Position numbers and translations under genes: made by a program. A DNA stretch of 64,000 bases, from positions 116,002,001 through 116,066,000 of the forward strand of contig JBITNC010000001.1 in NCBI GenBank assembly GCA_050084985.1, in the 5' to 3' direction. The DNA is from Nageia nagi (taxonomy: Eukaryota; Pinophyta). Shown here one piece after another: positions 1 through 11,514 of this stretch (within the stretch, counting starts at the first letter, position 1; each line of letters opens with the position of its first letter). The notes beneath the pieces were generated by a model that searched no databases, was not told the origin of the DNA, and was given only the letters and a program-made list of their open reading frames with translations.

Positions 1-321
1 AGATAGAAAAGAAAAACCTAGGGCATGAAATCTATCACCATAGGGGCATGGAGTGTATAAATATCAAGATCCTTATCTAGCTAAAAGAAAATAAGCTTCA
101 CTTAGAAATCAACAAAATGAGCTTCAAAGGTATCACATACATTCACTCTAAGATAAGGGGCAATCACATTATCCTTCTAGACCATCACTACTCAACAACA
201 ATTACCTCAACTAATACCACACCAACCTCTACCACCTTCTCCAACATATTATGGAGCTTATTATGATGCCTAGACACCTTCTAAACAAATATATGAATCA
301 TTCCTATGATATAAAGAAAGA

Positions 322-1115
322 ATGGATTATAGAAATGAAAAATATCCCATGTATCAAAATCAACCAGAAGAAAAGGATGATCTTTGTAAAAGGTTGATGG
401 AAATTAAAAAAGAGTTACATTTGCAAAGTAAAAAAAAGGTATCATATGAAAAAAATTGCAATGAACTTATTCATCCAAGCATTCCCAAGAAGAATATTCC
501 CTTAAAATTTGAAATTCCAAAAATCTAATCATTTAAGTGAAAAGAAGATCCTAAAGAACATTTTATATGGTTTAAGTATTCAAGTTATGTTATTGCTAAT
601 GATGATGCACTAATGCTACGTATCTTTCCTATGAAACTTGATGGAAAAGTAATGGATTGGTATAACAACCTAACAAAAGATAGCATTCATTCATATGCTC
701 AATTGGAACACTTTAAAATCAATATTAAATATAAAATCTCTATTACTGATTTTACAAGATTAAAACAATTCCAAAATAAATCAGTTAATGATTTCATCTC
801 AAGATGGAGGGTAATATTGACAAGCATACCTTATAGTTTACCTCAAGAAGAGTTGCTTAAAATTTTTAGTAAAAGTTGTTTAAGACCCATTACTAGTACC
901 TTATTGATTCAATAGCATAAAACATTTGAAGAATCCATCTCTCAAGATGTTATAATTGAAAAAGTCAAAATTCAATATGATGAAATAAAAAGTAAGGAAA
1001 AGGAACCTTATGTTAAGAATAAAAATCAAACAAAACAAAGAAGTAAACCACCATTAGCTAACAAAGTTTCTATCACTAAGGAGGTAGAACTAAATCCTCC
1101 ATAAAATAAGGAAAA
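322..1115 (+). pseudogene. gag: Element A gag relic (Retrotrans_gag domain)
   Basis: Gag forms the virus-like particle that packages element RNA. A single frame runs through 322-528 and 613-915 and beyond, broken by stops near 526, 913 and 1102. Between 613 and 915 it reads as the core Retrotrans_gag domain: FPMKLDGKVMDWYNNL, then LKQFQNKSVNDFISRW, then a helix ending in a short hydrophobic segment. A Lys/Glu-rich tail follows. No start codon can be chosen because the frame enters from upstream as a Pro-rich segment. The family match is by motif memory only. It could be Athila gag, but the pol architecture favours Tat. Confidence 0.7.
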
Positions 1116-1229
1116 TGATTCTAAACCATAAAGAAAGTTCATACTTTTTTTTGAATTTCTTTATGGTATTCTGAGAAAACTTTGTTATCATCAAGTAATT
1201 ACATTACTATATATAAGACCTAAATATCT

Positions 1230-2140
1230 TGATGCTAAAAATAATAGGTGTAATGAAAATGAAGTTTTTCAATTTCATCACCAAAAGGGTTACGATACGA
1301 ATAGATGTAGGACTTTACAACACAAGATTCAAAATCTAATTGATCAAGAAAAATTGGAAGTTGATAATCCTCTAGCTATTCCTAATCAAAATTTAAGAAT
1401 TTATCAAAAACCCTTCCTCAACATCAAGCTAATAGTATTTCATTCCATCTACATGAAAATCAAGTAACACATAATTGGATTTATGACAACTCAACATTCA
1501 TAGGAATGGTAAATATTACTACAAGATCTCAAAAAGTATAATAATGATAGAATGTTATTCTAGATAATCAATTAGATGAGGTTATTATGCAACCCAACAT
1601 ACCTAGACCTCAACCTATCAAGGTCTCAGTGAAAGGAGCTTTATATCAATAATTAAAAAATTTATAAGTGAAAATGTCTTTATTCGAGTTACTAAAAAAA
1701 TCTAAGAACCATAGAGATGTAATGAACTAATTATTACAAACAATTGAGTTCGATATAAATGATCCTAAAAGCTTCATGTCCTTTGTAGGAAATATTAAAA
1801 CAAGTCAAAAGCCTACCATTATTTTTTATGATCATGAAGTTAAACATTCAAATGACACACATGGTTAAGATCCACCTTTGCACATCATAGCTAAGGTAGA
1901 TGGGAAAGATTTCAAAACAATATTGATTAATGAAGGTTCAATAATAATCATTATTTCAATAATTGCATATAAAAATCTGAATATTCCATTTTCACATATT
2001 TGTGCACCAACCCTGTAGCTAAAAATGTTCAATGATGATTTATGTTCAATAATAAGATCAATTTTGTTGCCTATCATTGTAGGGTCTAAGATAGTGCAAA
2101 CAGTATTGCAAGTAATCGAATGAGACATAATTCAATATAA
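1230..2140 (+). pseudogene. Element A spacer with His/Cys motif and aspartic protease relic
   Basis: Near 1260-1350 the sequence reads FHHQKGYDTNRCRTL followed by a helix with LIDQ. This is the decayed form of the HxxxGHdTxxC motif that sits between gag and protease in plant Tat-like elements. A linker follows with SLFELLKKSKNHR (about 1675-1720). The retropepsin-like segment is at 1868-1960, reading VDGKDFKTILINEGS; the catalytic D-S/T-G has become N-E-G, so it cannot be active. Protease would cut the Gag-Pol polyprotein. The gene runs straight into the insertion point of element E at 2214/11515. Confidence 0.65.
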
Positions 2141-2209
2141 CATCCTTTTAAGAAGGTCATGGACTTGAGACATGTAATGCATCCTTTCAACATATCATAA
2201 TTTTTTGAA

Positions 2210-2214
2210 TTATA
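2210..2214. repeat. Left target site duplication of element E (TTATA)
   Basis: TTATA lies immediately before the TG of the 5' LTR and again at 11515-11519 directly after the CA of the 3' LTR. Five bases is the usual duplication length for copia integrase. It proves that E entered element A as one unit. Confidence 0.9.
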
Positions 2215-4193
2215 TGTTGAGTATGGTGCAACAATGTTGTCATTATTGTCAACATGATGAGATCAGTGTGCATAAGGTTCATATGGTTGCACGTGTCAAA
2301 GAAATAACATCGACAAGATTTACAAAGTTGTCAGATGCAAAAATGATAAAGGGACCAAAAGTTGTCATGAGGTACCAAAAGTTGTCAAGAGGGCCAAATT
2401 ACAAATGGAAGGTAACGGATAGTGAGAGATGGTTTGGATAAATTTTTGGGTTGATAACAAACTTTTGTAAAGCATTGGAATGGTCAAATTTCATGTTGGT
2501 TCAGTTTTGGGCACTCTTGTGGATTATGGTGCAGTTAGAAATTTATGTAAAATTGGCTTCGTACAATTTGAATTGCAAGCAAACGGTGATGAATCAAAGG
2601 TTAAAATTTAAATCATATATAGTACTATATACCAAAAAGGTGTGGTACAAATTTCATAGCAATATGATAATCAAAGAAGAAATGGTACAAGCTACAAAAT
2701 GCCACTCCGTAACTTTTTGACTGTTTGAGCATAAATTTTGGAAATAGTAGGTTGGTTGTTTTAGGCTCTAAAAGTCTTAAAATTTAGAATTTCAAAGTTT
2801 TTACATGTATAACTTGATGAGATGAATAAATTTTTCTTTTGAACCATCTTTATTTGAGGCCTCGAACTATGAGAACCTATAACTTGCACAAATCCAAGCA
2901 TAACAAAATACCTGTGAAATTTGTGTCGAAGGCTACTTTGCGAAAAGTGCTGTGTGTAAACTATGAGGATTTAAAGCTTCAAATTTTTATAGAATTTATT
3001 TGGTTATATTAAGAACATGTGGTCCAAATTTCATGTTAAACCATGCACTCAGTAAGAAGTTATAGCTCATCGAAAAAACTGTTAGAGTTTTTTTTCTTAA
3101 TATTCTAGTTTTGGCCGACAATGGTTTTAAGTGACAAAAAAAAGGAATAGTGTGTATGGTTTGAAAAAATGCTCTTTCCTTTTATTTTATATCTCAATTA
3201 TCGCACTTCTATTTAAGACTAAAGAGTTGTTTTATCATGTGACACTTTTTAAAAAAAAAAAACCAAGAGAGAAGAAGATAAAAAGACAGATTCGAGCCTT
3301 GAAAGGTATTTCGGCATCTATGTGAAATTAGTCATACCATTTTGTGCCATATGGACATGGAACACACGTTTTAAGTGCATTCGAGGTATTATCTTCAACC
3401 AGTTCAAATAAATTTGGATTTTTTTGGGTTTGTGTTTTAGTAGTGTAGTTTATTATTGAGAGGTGTGTGAAGCATGTATGAGTAACGGATATCTCAAAAA
3501 TGAATGTTTTCTTGATAATTCTATAAGTGTTGAAAGTTCTAGATATTTGTGAGAAATTATATCAGTTTTGATTTAGAATATGAGGAGTTTTCTTGGTGAA
3601 AAATAACAGCAGCCCTTTCAGTGATATGAGCAATAATTTCTTGATCCGATTTTGAGGATTTTTCAGTAGACAAGAATCCAAAGCAAATGTGTATGAATTA
3701 AAAGGGGTTTTAGATTGTAGATGAATTAAAAGCTATTGGCATAAGCATAAAGAAAATAGAATATGATTCAGATTGTATTTTGTGAGAAAAGTTTTGAGCT
3801 AGACCATTCTAGGTCTTGGGTAACTGGTTATCAATCTTTCATTCTATCTTATTAAATTTGTCAAATAGGTGCTTGGTAAGTGGAGTTGGTGCTCCTTACA
3901 GTGGGTGCTGCAAAGCTTAGGGGTTGGTGCTCCTTTTAGTTAGTGCTGATAAATTATGTGTAAAGTTGGTGCTTTACAATGGCTAGATTTGGATTGAAGT
4001 CCAAGTAGTCTTTTCCATGGATGTAACCACATTGGTGAACCTCGTTATATCTTATGTTGTGTGTTTACTATCTTAGTGTGCTTGCTCTATTTGGTTTTAT
4101 TTCTCTACTACACTATTTAAAGTTTTTAGATTTAAAGTTTTAAAATTGAAACACTGATTCACCCTCCCTCTCAGTGTCACGCATAGTTCAATA
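2215..4193 (+). repeat. 5' LTR of element E
   Basis: It starts TGTTGAGTATGG and ends TTCAATA; the final CA is mutated to TA, compared with TTCAACA in the 3' copy. Length is 1979 bp. The body matches 9540-11514 along its full length with scattered substitutions, visibly more diverged than the LTRs of element C. An AGACC-N6-GGTCT hairpin lies at 3801-3816 and a GGTGCT array at 3868-3973. The short frames seen inside are not genes. Confidence 0.9.
3801..3973 (+). promoter_or_regulatory. Conserved hairpin and GGTGCT array in the LTR of E
   Basis: AGACC (3801-3805) and GGTCT (3812-3816) can pair around a six-base loop. GGTGCT then occurs at 3868, 3888, 3904, 3926 and 3968. The same hairpin and array occur in the otherwise diverged LTR of element B, so they are probably functional RNA or DNA signals of the R/U5 part. 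Function is inferred only from conservation. Confidence 0.6.
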
Positions 4194-4195
4194 AT

Positions 4196-4207
4196 TGGTA
4201 TCAGAGT
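4196..4207 (+). promoter_or_regulatory. Primer binding site of element E (initiator Met tRNA type)
   Basis: TGGTATCAGAGT begins two bases after the LTR end. The usual plant copia site is TGGTATCAGAGC, complementary to the 3' end of initiator methionine tRNA, so only the last base differs. It primes minus-strand DNA synthesis. Confidence 0.9.
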
Positions 4208-4256
4208 AGGTTCCTATTTTGGCTTAATCAGCTAGGGAGATCTTGGATGTATCGTA

Positions 4257-6120
4257 ATGACTTCAGGTGAAGGGTTTTCTTCCAATAAAGTTCCATTATT
4301 TTATGGCACTAATTATTCTTTTTGGAGACGCAGAATGCAGACATATCTTAGTGCTTTGGGATATGAGATTTGGGAGGCCATAAAAAATGGTTATACCACA
4401 CCTACTATGCCTATTACAGATTCAGCTGCTAAGAAGGCATATGAAAATAACTCGAAGGCTAAAAATGCTATCATGTGTAGATTGGTAGACAACGAGCTAG
4501 TAAAAGTGATGAATTATGAATCGGTAAAAGAAATATGGGATAAACTGAAAAGCATTCATGAGGGAGGCATAAAGATAAAAGAGGCTAAGCTTCAAACTCA
4601 TCGAGCGTAGTTTGAGAGTTTAAAGATGAATGAAGATGAAAACATAGAAGCATACATGCTAAGGGTCAATGAAGTAACCAATGCGATTAAAGGCCTCGAA
4701 GAAAAGATTGAAGACGTAGTTATTGTGAAAAAGGTATTACGCTCACTTCTGCAAAGATTTGATTCAAAAATTTCTGCCATAGAAGAAGTGAAAGATTTAA
4801 ATACTTTTAATATGGATGAAATGCATGGTTCTCTAACTACTTATGAAATGAGAATAGAAAAAGGAAAATCTATTGACAGGGAAGCTGCTTTCAAAGCAAA
4901 GAAGAAAATAAAAGCAATGCCAAAATCTGATGAAGAAGAGACATCTGATGAATTAGAAGTGAATTTTATTCATAAGTTAAAGAAAGGAACAAAAGGTAAA
5001 TATAGAGGAAAATTACCGTTTAAATGTTTCAATTGTGGAGGTGTAGGGCACTTTGTAGCTAAATGTCTACACAATGAGAAGGACAAAGATGATGAAAGTT
5101 CACACAGAGAGAGAAATGGATAGAAAACAAAATCAAATTTTAGAAAAGGTAATTTCAAGAAGAAAAGTTTTATTTCTAAAAATATTAGTTCATCAGAAGT
5201 CAATTCAAATGAAGACTCAGAAGAAGAGGTTGATGAAGCTCTCTTCATGGCATTTGAAGAAGAAAAACTAGAATTGAAACAAAAATTAGAAGAAGAAATT
5301 GATGAAGAAGAAGTTGAAGCAGAAGTTAATCTGGAAGAAGAATTAATTATAGCTCTAGAAGAATTAGAGATAGAAAGGAAAAAATATCGAAAAAATTCTC
5401 AGAAACTTGATGATGCAAATGAAGTTATTATAAGCTTAAAAGTACAGGTGGAAGAAATGCAGAAAATAAGTGAGGATCTTGAAGAACAAATCACTACCAA
5501 AGTTGAGTACTGCAACAAATTGAAAGCAGAGATTACAGGATTGAATCTTCAATTGGAAGAGATGAGTCATAAGATTAGTATCATAAACTTGAGGGAGGAT
5601 CTTTAAAGCTAAATGAAATCTTATAGAACCAAAGAGCAATAAATATTAAATTTGGTTTAGGTTTTGAAGAAGGAAAAACCTCCAAGGATGTAAATAAAAA
5701 ATCAGAAATCAAAGAGGAAAAGAAACCAGTTAATCAAGAACAACCATTTCATAGAAGATAAAATAATACTACTAGAAATGATAGGTATATGGATAATGAT
5801 GGATTTACACATGTCGCACATCAAAGAAGAAGAAGATTTTTAGCACTTACTGCAATGTGACAAAGTCCACAACCTAGGTTCACTCAATCCTTTTCTGGTT
5901 ATTATTTTAAGTGCAATGGGTATAGACATAGAATCTCTGAATGCAAATATAATATAGGTTCAAAGAATTTCTCAAGTAGAAATATGTTTGCACCATTGAT
6001 GGATTATGCTGTAGAATGTTATAATTGTCACAACTATGGTCATACTGTAAGAAATTGTAGGAGCACATTTTTTTAAAATCAATTTCAGCAAAGATCTTTT
6101 CGATCACAAGGCATGAGATA
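4257..6120 (+). pseudogene. gag: Element E gag relic, long form with coiled coil and zinc knuckles
   Basis: The start ATG at 4257 opens with MTSGEGFSSNKVPLF, matching MASGEGFSSNKAPLF of element B. The copia gag (UBN2-type) core follows, with YSFWRRRMQTYLSALGY and IWDKLKSIHEG. One frame continues to about 5604 with stops at 4608 (expected Gln) and 5121. A first knuckle CFNCGGVGHFVAKC is at 5029-5070. A Glu/Lys-rich coiled coil follows at 5250-5600. Two further knuckles near 5908-5945 (first Cys lost) and 6019-6060 (CYNCHNYGHTVRNC) are in decayed sequence. The long Gag with coiled coil is a Sirevirus trait. Confidence 0.8.
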
Positions 6121-6229
6121 TAATAGATAAATTCTAGAAAGATAGGTACAACAAAACAAACAAGAAGAGATAATACATGAATCTAAAATAGGTATTAAGA
6201 AGATATGGAAAGAGAAGGAGCAACCAAAA

Positions 6230-7820
6230 GATAAAAAAGAATCTCTAATAGTACAAATAGCTCTTAAGGCAGAGAATAAACTAGCTCTTGGATACTAGAT
6301 AGTGGTTGCTCTAGCCACATGACCAGGGATAAAAGAAGATTTAAAAAATTAGAACAATATGAAGGGGGATCAGCAAAATTTGGCAATAATGATGGAGTAA
6401 GATTATCAGTAGAAGTACAGTTAAGATTAATGGTGAAAAGATCAAGTCAGAAGAAGTATTATTCATGATCATGTTGAAATATAGCTTGCTGAGTGTTAGT
6501 TAGATTTGTGACAAATGACATGATGTAATATTCAAGAAACATGGATGTGAAATCAGAAGAGCAAACAGTGGTAGGTTAGTTGCAGTTAGTACAAGGACAT
6601 CCAGAAATCTATATACATTGATAGAGACTTCGAATGAATCATGTCTACTTGAAAAGGAGGATGAAGATTAGCTTTAGCATAAGAGACTTGGACACATCAA
6701 TTTTGATAATTTAATTAAAATTTGTTCAAAGAGAGTAGTTCGAGATATACCAAGTATCAAAAAACCACCAAGTAGTATTTGTTCTTCATGCCAAAAGGGT
6801 AAGCTCACTAGATCCACTTTCAAGATAAAAGAATACTATTCCAGCAAACTATTAGGGCTTGTTCATACTGATTTGTGTGGTCCTATAAGAACACAAAGTT
6901 TAAATGGGGATAGGTACTTCATGCTATGTATAGATGATTCTTCTAGGATGACATGGATACTATTCTTGAAACACAAGTCAAAAGCACTTGAAAAATTTAA
7001 GACCTTCAAGAACCTGGCAGAAAATTAGATTAGAAGAAGAATCAAATGTTTAAGATCAGATAGAGGAGGTGAATTCATTTCAGATGATTTTAATGAATTC
7101 TATCATGCATATGGTATCAGGAGATAATTTTCAGCAGCAAGAACACCTCAGCAAAATGGTGTAGTAGAAAGAAAAAATAGGCCAGTTCAAGAAATGGCAT
7201 GAACAATATTGATAGAAAGCCACATAGCTAATAGGTTTTGGAAAGAAGCAGTCCACATAGCAGTTTATATTCAGAATAGATGTATGTTGAGGCCCCATGA
7301 GAATAAGACACCCTATGAATTATGGTTCGATAAAAAGGTATCAGCAAAATACTTCAAAGTATTTGGGAGTAAGTGCTACATCAAGAGGATGGAAGAAAAT
7401 CTTGGTAAGTTCGATGATAGAGCGGATGAAGGTATATTTCTTAGTTACTCAATAAAAATCAAGGCTTACAAATGTTACAATAAAAGACTTAGAAAAATTG
7501 TTGAGAGTGCAGATGTCAAGATTGATGAACTAAGAGTACCTCCAAAAGATAATAATAAAAATTTTCTAGAATATATTAAGGCAGATGAGGTAGAGGAACA
7601 ACCAGAAAATCAACCAAAGAATGGCTCAGGTAACTCACACAGTGGTTTAGAAATAGAAGAAAATCAAAAACATAAGATAGGTAAATGGCAAAAAGATCAT
7701 CCAACTGACCAAATAATTGGAGATCTAAATACTAGAGTTCAAACAAGAAGAAGAACAATAAGAACATATTCTCTTCTCTCAAGCATAGAACCAAAAATGT
7801 TGCAGAGGTAAGTCAGGATG
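6230..7820 (+). pseudogene. pol: Element E protease and integrase relic
   Basis: The protease centre is WILDSGCSSHM, with DSG at 6298-6306. The pre-integrase zinc domain reads KRLGH (about 6680-6700) and CSSCQKGK (about 6780-6805). The integrase core shows its three acidic anchors: HTDLCGP (about 6855), SDRGGEF (about 7055) and ERKN (about 7165). Stops interrupt it at about 7027, 7123 and 7199, two of them where Gln is expected and one for Arg. From 7209 to 7811 the C-terminal part is open, including the FGSKCYIKR and GIFLSYS motifs typical of copia integrase ends. The enzyme would join element cDNA to the host chromosome. Confidence 0.85.
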
Positions 7821-7837
7821 AAAGTTGGATCAAAGCA

Positions 7838-9322
7838 ATGGATAAAGAACTAGACCAAATTGAAAAGAATCAAACTTGGGAGTTGGTACCAAAGCCCAAA
7901 AATAAAAATGTGATTGGCACCAAGTGGATTTTTCATAACAAACTTAATGAAGATGAAAAAGTAATAAGAAATAAAGTAAGATTGGTTTGTAAAGGGTATG
8001 CTCAAGTTGAAGGTATTGATTTTGAAGAAACTTTTACTCCTGTTGCTAGATTAGAAGCTATCCGTATGTTTCTTGCTTTGGCAGTCTATAAAAACTTCAA
8101 AGTTTATCAAATAGATGTAAAATCAGTATTTTTGAATGAAAATCTTAATAAAGAAGTTTATATTGAGCAACCAAATAGATTTCAGATAAGTGAGAATCCA
8201 GATTTTGTGTGTAAATTAAAAAAGGTACTTTATGGTCTAAAACAAGCACCTCAAGCATGGTACTCTAGACTTGATACATATCTACATTAGTAAGGTTTTA
8301 AAAAGGGTATGGTGGAAAGTAATCTCTACATTAAATCTAAAAATAATCACCAAGTTATCATTGTTGTTTATGTAGATGATATTATTTTTAGAGGTAGCAA
8401 AGATGAAATATGCAAAGATTTTGCTAACCAAATGCAAACAGAGTTTGAAATGTCAATGATAGGTGAACTTTCATATTTTCTTGGTTTGCAAGTTAATCAA
8501 TTAAAGAATGGCATTTTTATTTCACAAATCAAGTATGTTAAAGAGATGTTGAAAAAGTTCACTATGGAGGATTGCAAGCCTGTGAGCATTCCTATGATGA
8601 TAGGCTGCAAGCTAAGCAAGGATGATAAGTCACCATCAGTAGATTAGACTATGTATAAGTCAATGATTGGGAGCTTATTATATTTGACAGCTACTAGACC
8701 CAATATACTTCAGGCAGTGTGTATGGTTGCACAGTTCCAAGCAAGTCCAAAGGAAACATATGTGACTGTAGTAAAATGGATTTTTCGGTACCTTAAAAGT
8801 ATAATGGACTATGGCCTATGGTATCCTAAAGGAAAATATTTCACACTCATTACTTTCTCAGATCCAGATTGGGTAGGATGTGTAGATGACAGAAATAGCA
8901 CTAGTGGCGGTGCATTTTACTTGGGTAATAATCTTATCGGTTGGCACAGTAAGAAACAAGAATCAGTATCATTATCCATCGTAGAAGTAGAGTACATAGC
9001 AGTGACATCATGTTGTACACAAGTTATGTGGATGAAATAAATGATGAAATATCTAGGGATTCAGATCACTGAGCCTATTTCAATTATATGTGATAACACA
9101 AGTGCAATCAATATTTCTAAGAATCCAGTCATGCATTCAAGAACAAAACATATTGCCATTCGATATCATTTTTTGAAGGAAAAGGTTGTAGAAGGAGAGG
9201 TAAAGTTAGAATTTATTCCCATATTAGAGCAAGTAGCAGATATATTTACTAAACCATTACCCAAAGAAGTTTTTGAGTACCTACGAAAGAAATTAGGAGT
9301 GGTGATATTGCCCAAGCATTGA
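7838..9322 (+). pseudogene. pol: Element E reverse transcriptase and RNase H relic
   Basis: The RT (RVT_2 family) runs from 7838 with [30 protein letters not shown]-like and YGLKQAPQAWY motifs, and has YVDD at 8369-8380. Stops fall at 8288 and 8645. RNase H follows from about 8651: SDPDWVGCVDDRNSTSGG, then SLSIVEVEYIA, then HSRTKHIAIRYHF and ADIFTKPLP near the end. A TAA at 9038-9040 splits the RNase H; element B has TAG at the same codon. The terminal stop is at 9320-9322. This is normal copia order and length. Dead through five or more lesions. Confidence 0.88.
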
Positions 9323-9345
9323 TTAGCTTTTGGATGCACAATCTC

Positions 9346-9537
9346 AGGGGGAGTAATTTTGTATTTGTTTATATTTTTACTCCTATATAATTATGTTCTT
9401 TTGTATACTGATTTACACCTAAGTATTGTGTATATGGAATCAAGGGGAGTCCATGACACCCCTTTGTATTTGTTGTCAAAGGGGGAGAAGAGTAACAAGT
9501 TTTTGCATATATGTTGCCAACAATTCCAAAGGGGGAG
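9346..9537 (+). promoter_or_regulatory. Cluster of four polypurine tracts in element E
   Basis: AGGGGGAG at 9346-9353, AAGGGGAG at 9442-9449, AAAGGGGGAG at 9478-9487 and AAAGGGGGAG at 9528-9537 lie between the pol stop and the 3' LTR. The last one is the plus-strand priming tract, two bases before the LTR. Multiplied tracts of this kind are described for Sireviruses. Element B has the same four in the same arrangement. Confidence 0.85.
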
Positions 9538-9539
9538 AT

Positions 9540-11514
9540 TATTGAGTATGGTGCAGTAGTGTTGTCATTGTTGTCAACATGATGAGATCAATGTGCATAA
9601 GGTTCATATGGTTACACGTGTCAAAGAAATAACATCGACAAGATCTACAAAGTTGTCGGATGCAAAAATGATAAAGGGACCAAAAGTTATCATGAGGTAC
9701 CAAAAGTTGTCAAGAGGGCCAAATTACAAATGGAAGGTGAAGGATAGTGAGAGATGGTTTGGATCAATTTTTGGGTTGATTAAAAACTTGTGTGAAGTGT
9801 TGGAATGGTCAAATTTCATGTTGGTTCAGTTTTGGGCACTCTTGTGGATTATGGTGCAGTCAAAAATTTATGTAAAATTGGCTTCGTACAATTTGAATTG
9901 CAAGCAAACAGTGATGAATCAAAAGTTGAAATTCAAATCATATATATTAATATATACCAAGAAGGTGTGGTCTAAATTTTATATCAAGATGATAATCGAG
10001 GAAGAAATGGTACAAGCTGTAAAATGCCACTCCGTAACTTTTTGACTGTTTGAGCATAAATTTTGGAAATAGTAGGTTGGTTGTTTTGGGATTTAAAAAT
10101 ATTCAAATTTAGAATTTCAAAGTTTTTACACATATAAATTTATGAAATGAACAACTTTGTCTTTTGAACCATCTTGATTTGAGGCCTCGAACTATGAGAA
10201 CCTATAACTTGCACAAATCCAAGCATAACAAAATACCTATGAAATCTGTGTCGGAGGCCACTTTGCAAAACTTTTTATGTGCAAAATATGAGGATTTAAA
10301 GTTTCAAATTTGGATATAATGTATTTGATTATATAAAGAACATGTGGTCCAAATTTTATGTTAAATTGTGCACTCTGTAAGAAGTTATAGCTCATCGAAA
10401 AAGCTGTTAGAGCTTTTTTCCTTAATATTCCAGTTTTGGCCGACAATGGTTTTAAGTGACAAAAAAAAGGAATAGTGTGTATGGTTTGAAAAAATGCTCT
10501 TTCCTTTTATTTTATATCTCAGTTATCGCACTTCTATTTAAGGCTAAAGAGTTCTTTTATTATGTGACACTTTAAAAAAAAAAAAACAAGAGAGGAGAAA
10601 ATAAAAGACAGATTCGAGCCTTGAAAGGTATTTTGGCATCTATGTGAAATTTGTCATACCATTTTGTACTGTATGGACATGGAACATGCATTTTGAGTGC
10701 ATTCAATGTATTATCTTCAACCAGTTCGAATAAATTCAGATTTTTCTAGGTTTGTGTTTTGGCAGTGTAGTTTGTTATTGAGAGGTGTGTGAAGCATGTA
10801 TGAGTAATGGATATCTCAAAAATGAATGTTTTCTTTATAATTATATAAGTGTTGAAAGTTCCAGATTTTTGTTAGAAATTATATCAGTTTTGATTCAAAA
10901 TATGAGGAGTTTTCTTGGTGAAAAATAACGGCAGCCCTTTCAGTGATATGAGCAATAGTTTTTTGATCCGATTTTGAGCGTTTTTCAGTAGACAGGAATC
11001 CAAAGCAAATGTGTATAAATTAAAAGGAGTTTCAGATTACAGATGAATTGAGAGCTATTGGAATGAGCATAAAGAAAATATAATATGATTCATATTATAT
11101 TTTGTGAGAAAATTTTTGAGCTAGACCATTCTGGGTCTTGGGTAACTGGTTATCAATCTTTCATTCCATCTTATTAAATATGTAAAATGGGTGCTTGGCA
11201 AGTGGAGTTGGTGCTCCTTGCAGTGGGTGCTGCAAAGCTTAGGGTTGGTGCTCCTTTCAGTTAGTGTTGATAAATTATATGTAACATTGGTGCTTTACAA
11301 TGGTTAGATTTGGATTGAAGTCCAAGCAGTCTTTTTCGAGGATGTAGCCACATTGGTGAACCTCATTATATATTGTGTTGTGTGTTTACTATCTTGGTTT
11401 GCTTGCTCTATTTGTTTTTATTTCTCTACTACATTATTTAAAGTTTCCATATTTAAAGTTTTAAAATTGAAACACTGATTCACCCCCCCTCTCAGTGTCG
11501 CACATAGTTCAACA
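9540..11514 (+). repeat. 3' LTR of element E
   Basis: It matches the 5' LTR over 1975 bp and ends in TTCAACA at 11514. The first dinucleotide has decayed from TG to TA. The conserved hairpin is at 11123-11138 and the GGTGCT array begins at 11190. It is followed directly by the TTATA duplication and the return of element A. Confidence 0.9.

Larger units (their letters stand above)
1..2214 (+). mobile_element. Ty3/gypsy Tat-lineage element A, left part (gag-protease)
   Basis: This is the left segment of an old Ty3/gypsy element whose 5' LTR lies before the window. It holds gag and protease relics in the plus orientation and stops at the TTATA target site of element E. The same element resumes at 11515. 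The Tat assignment comes from the dual RNase H in the right part and from the His/Cys spacer motif after gag. All frames carry stops, so it is dead. The first 300 bases read as a Pro-rich gag leader with stops. Confidence 0.8.
2215..11514 (+). mobile_element. Element E: complete Sirevirus-like Ty1/copia retrotransposon
   Basis: A 9.3-kb element with two LTRs of about 1.98 kb, an initiator-Met primer site, long gag with coiled coil and several zinc knuckles, then protease, integrase, RT and RNase H in copia order. Four polypurine tracts lie between pol and the 3' LTR, a known trait of Sireviruses. It is flanked by TTATA duplications inside element A. Many stops and frame breaks make it non-autonomous now. 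It belongs to the same lineage as element B (parallel gag start, hairpin and GGTGCT arrays), but the two LTRs differ enough to be separate families. Confidence 0.9.

Noticed and set aside
2205-3325. Short plus frames in the LTRs of E, repeated at 9593-10045
   Set aside because: They are present only because the LTR is duplicated; no motif, and the frames break differently in the two copies.
9359-9559. Envelope-like ORF behind pol of element E, as in some Sireviruses
   Set aside because: It is 66 codons, spans polypurine tracts and the LTR start, and has no counterpart frame in B.
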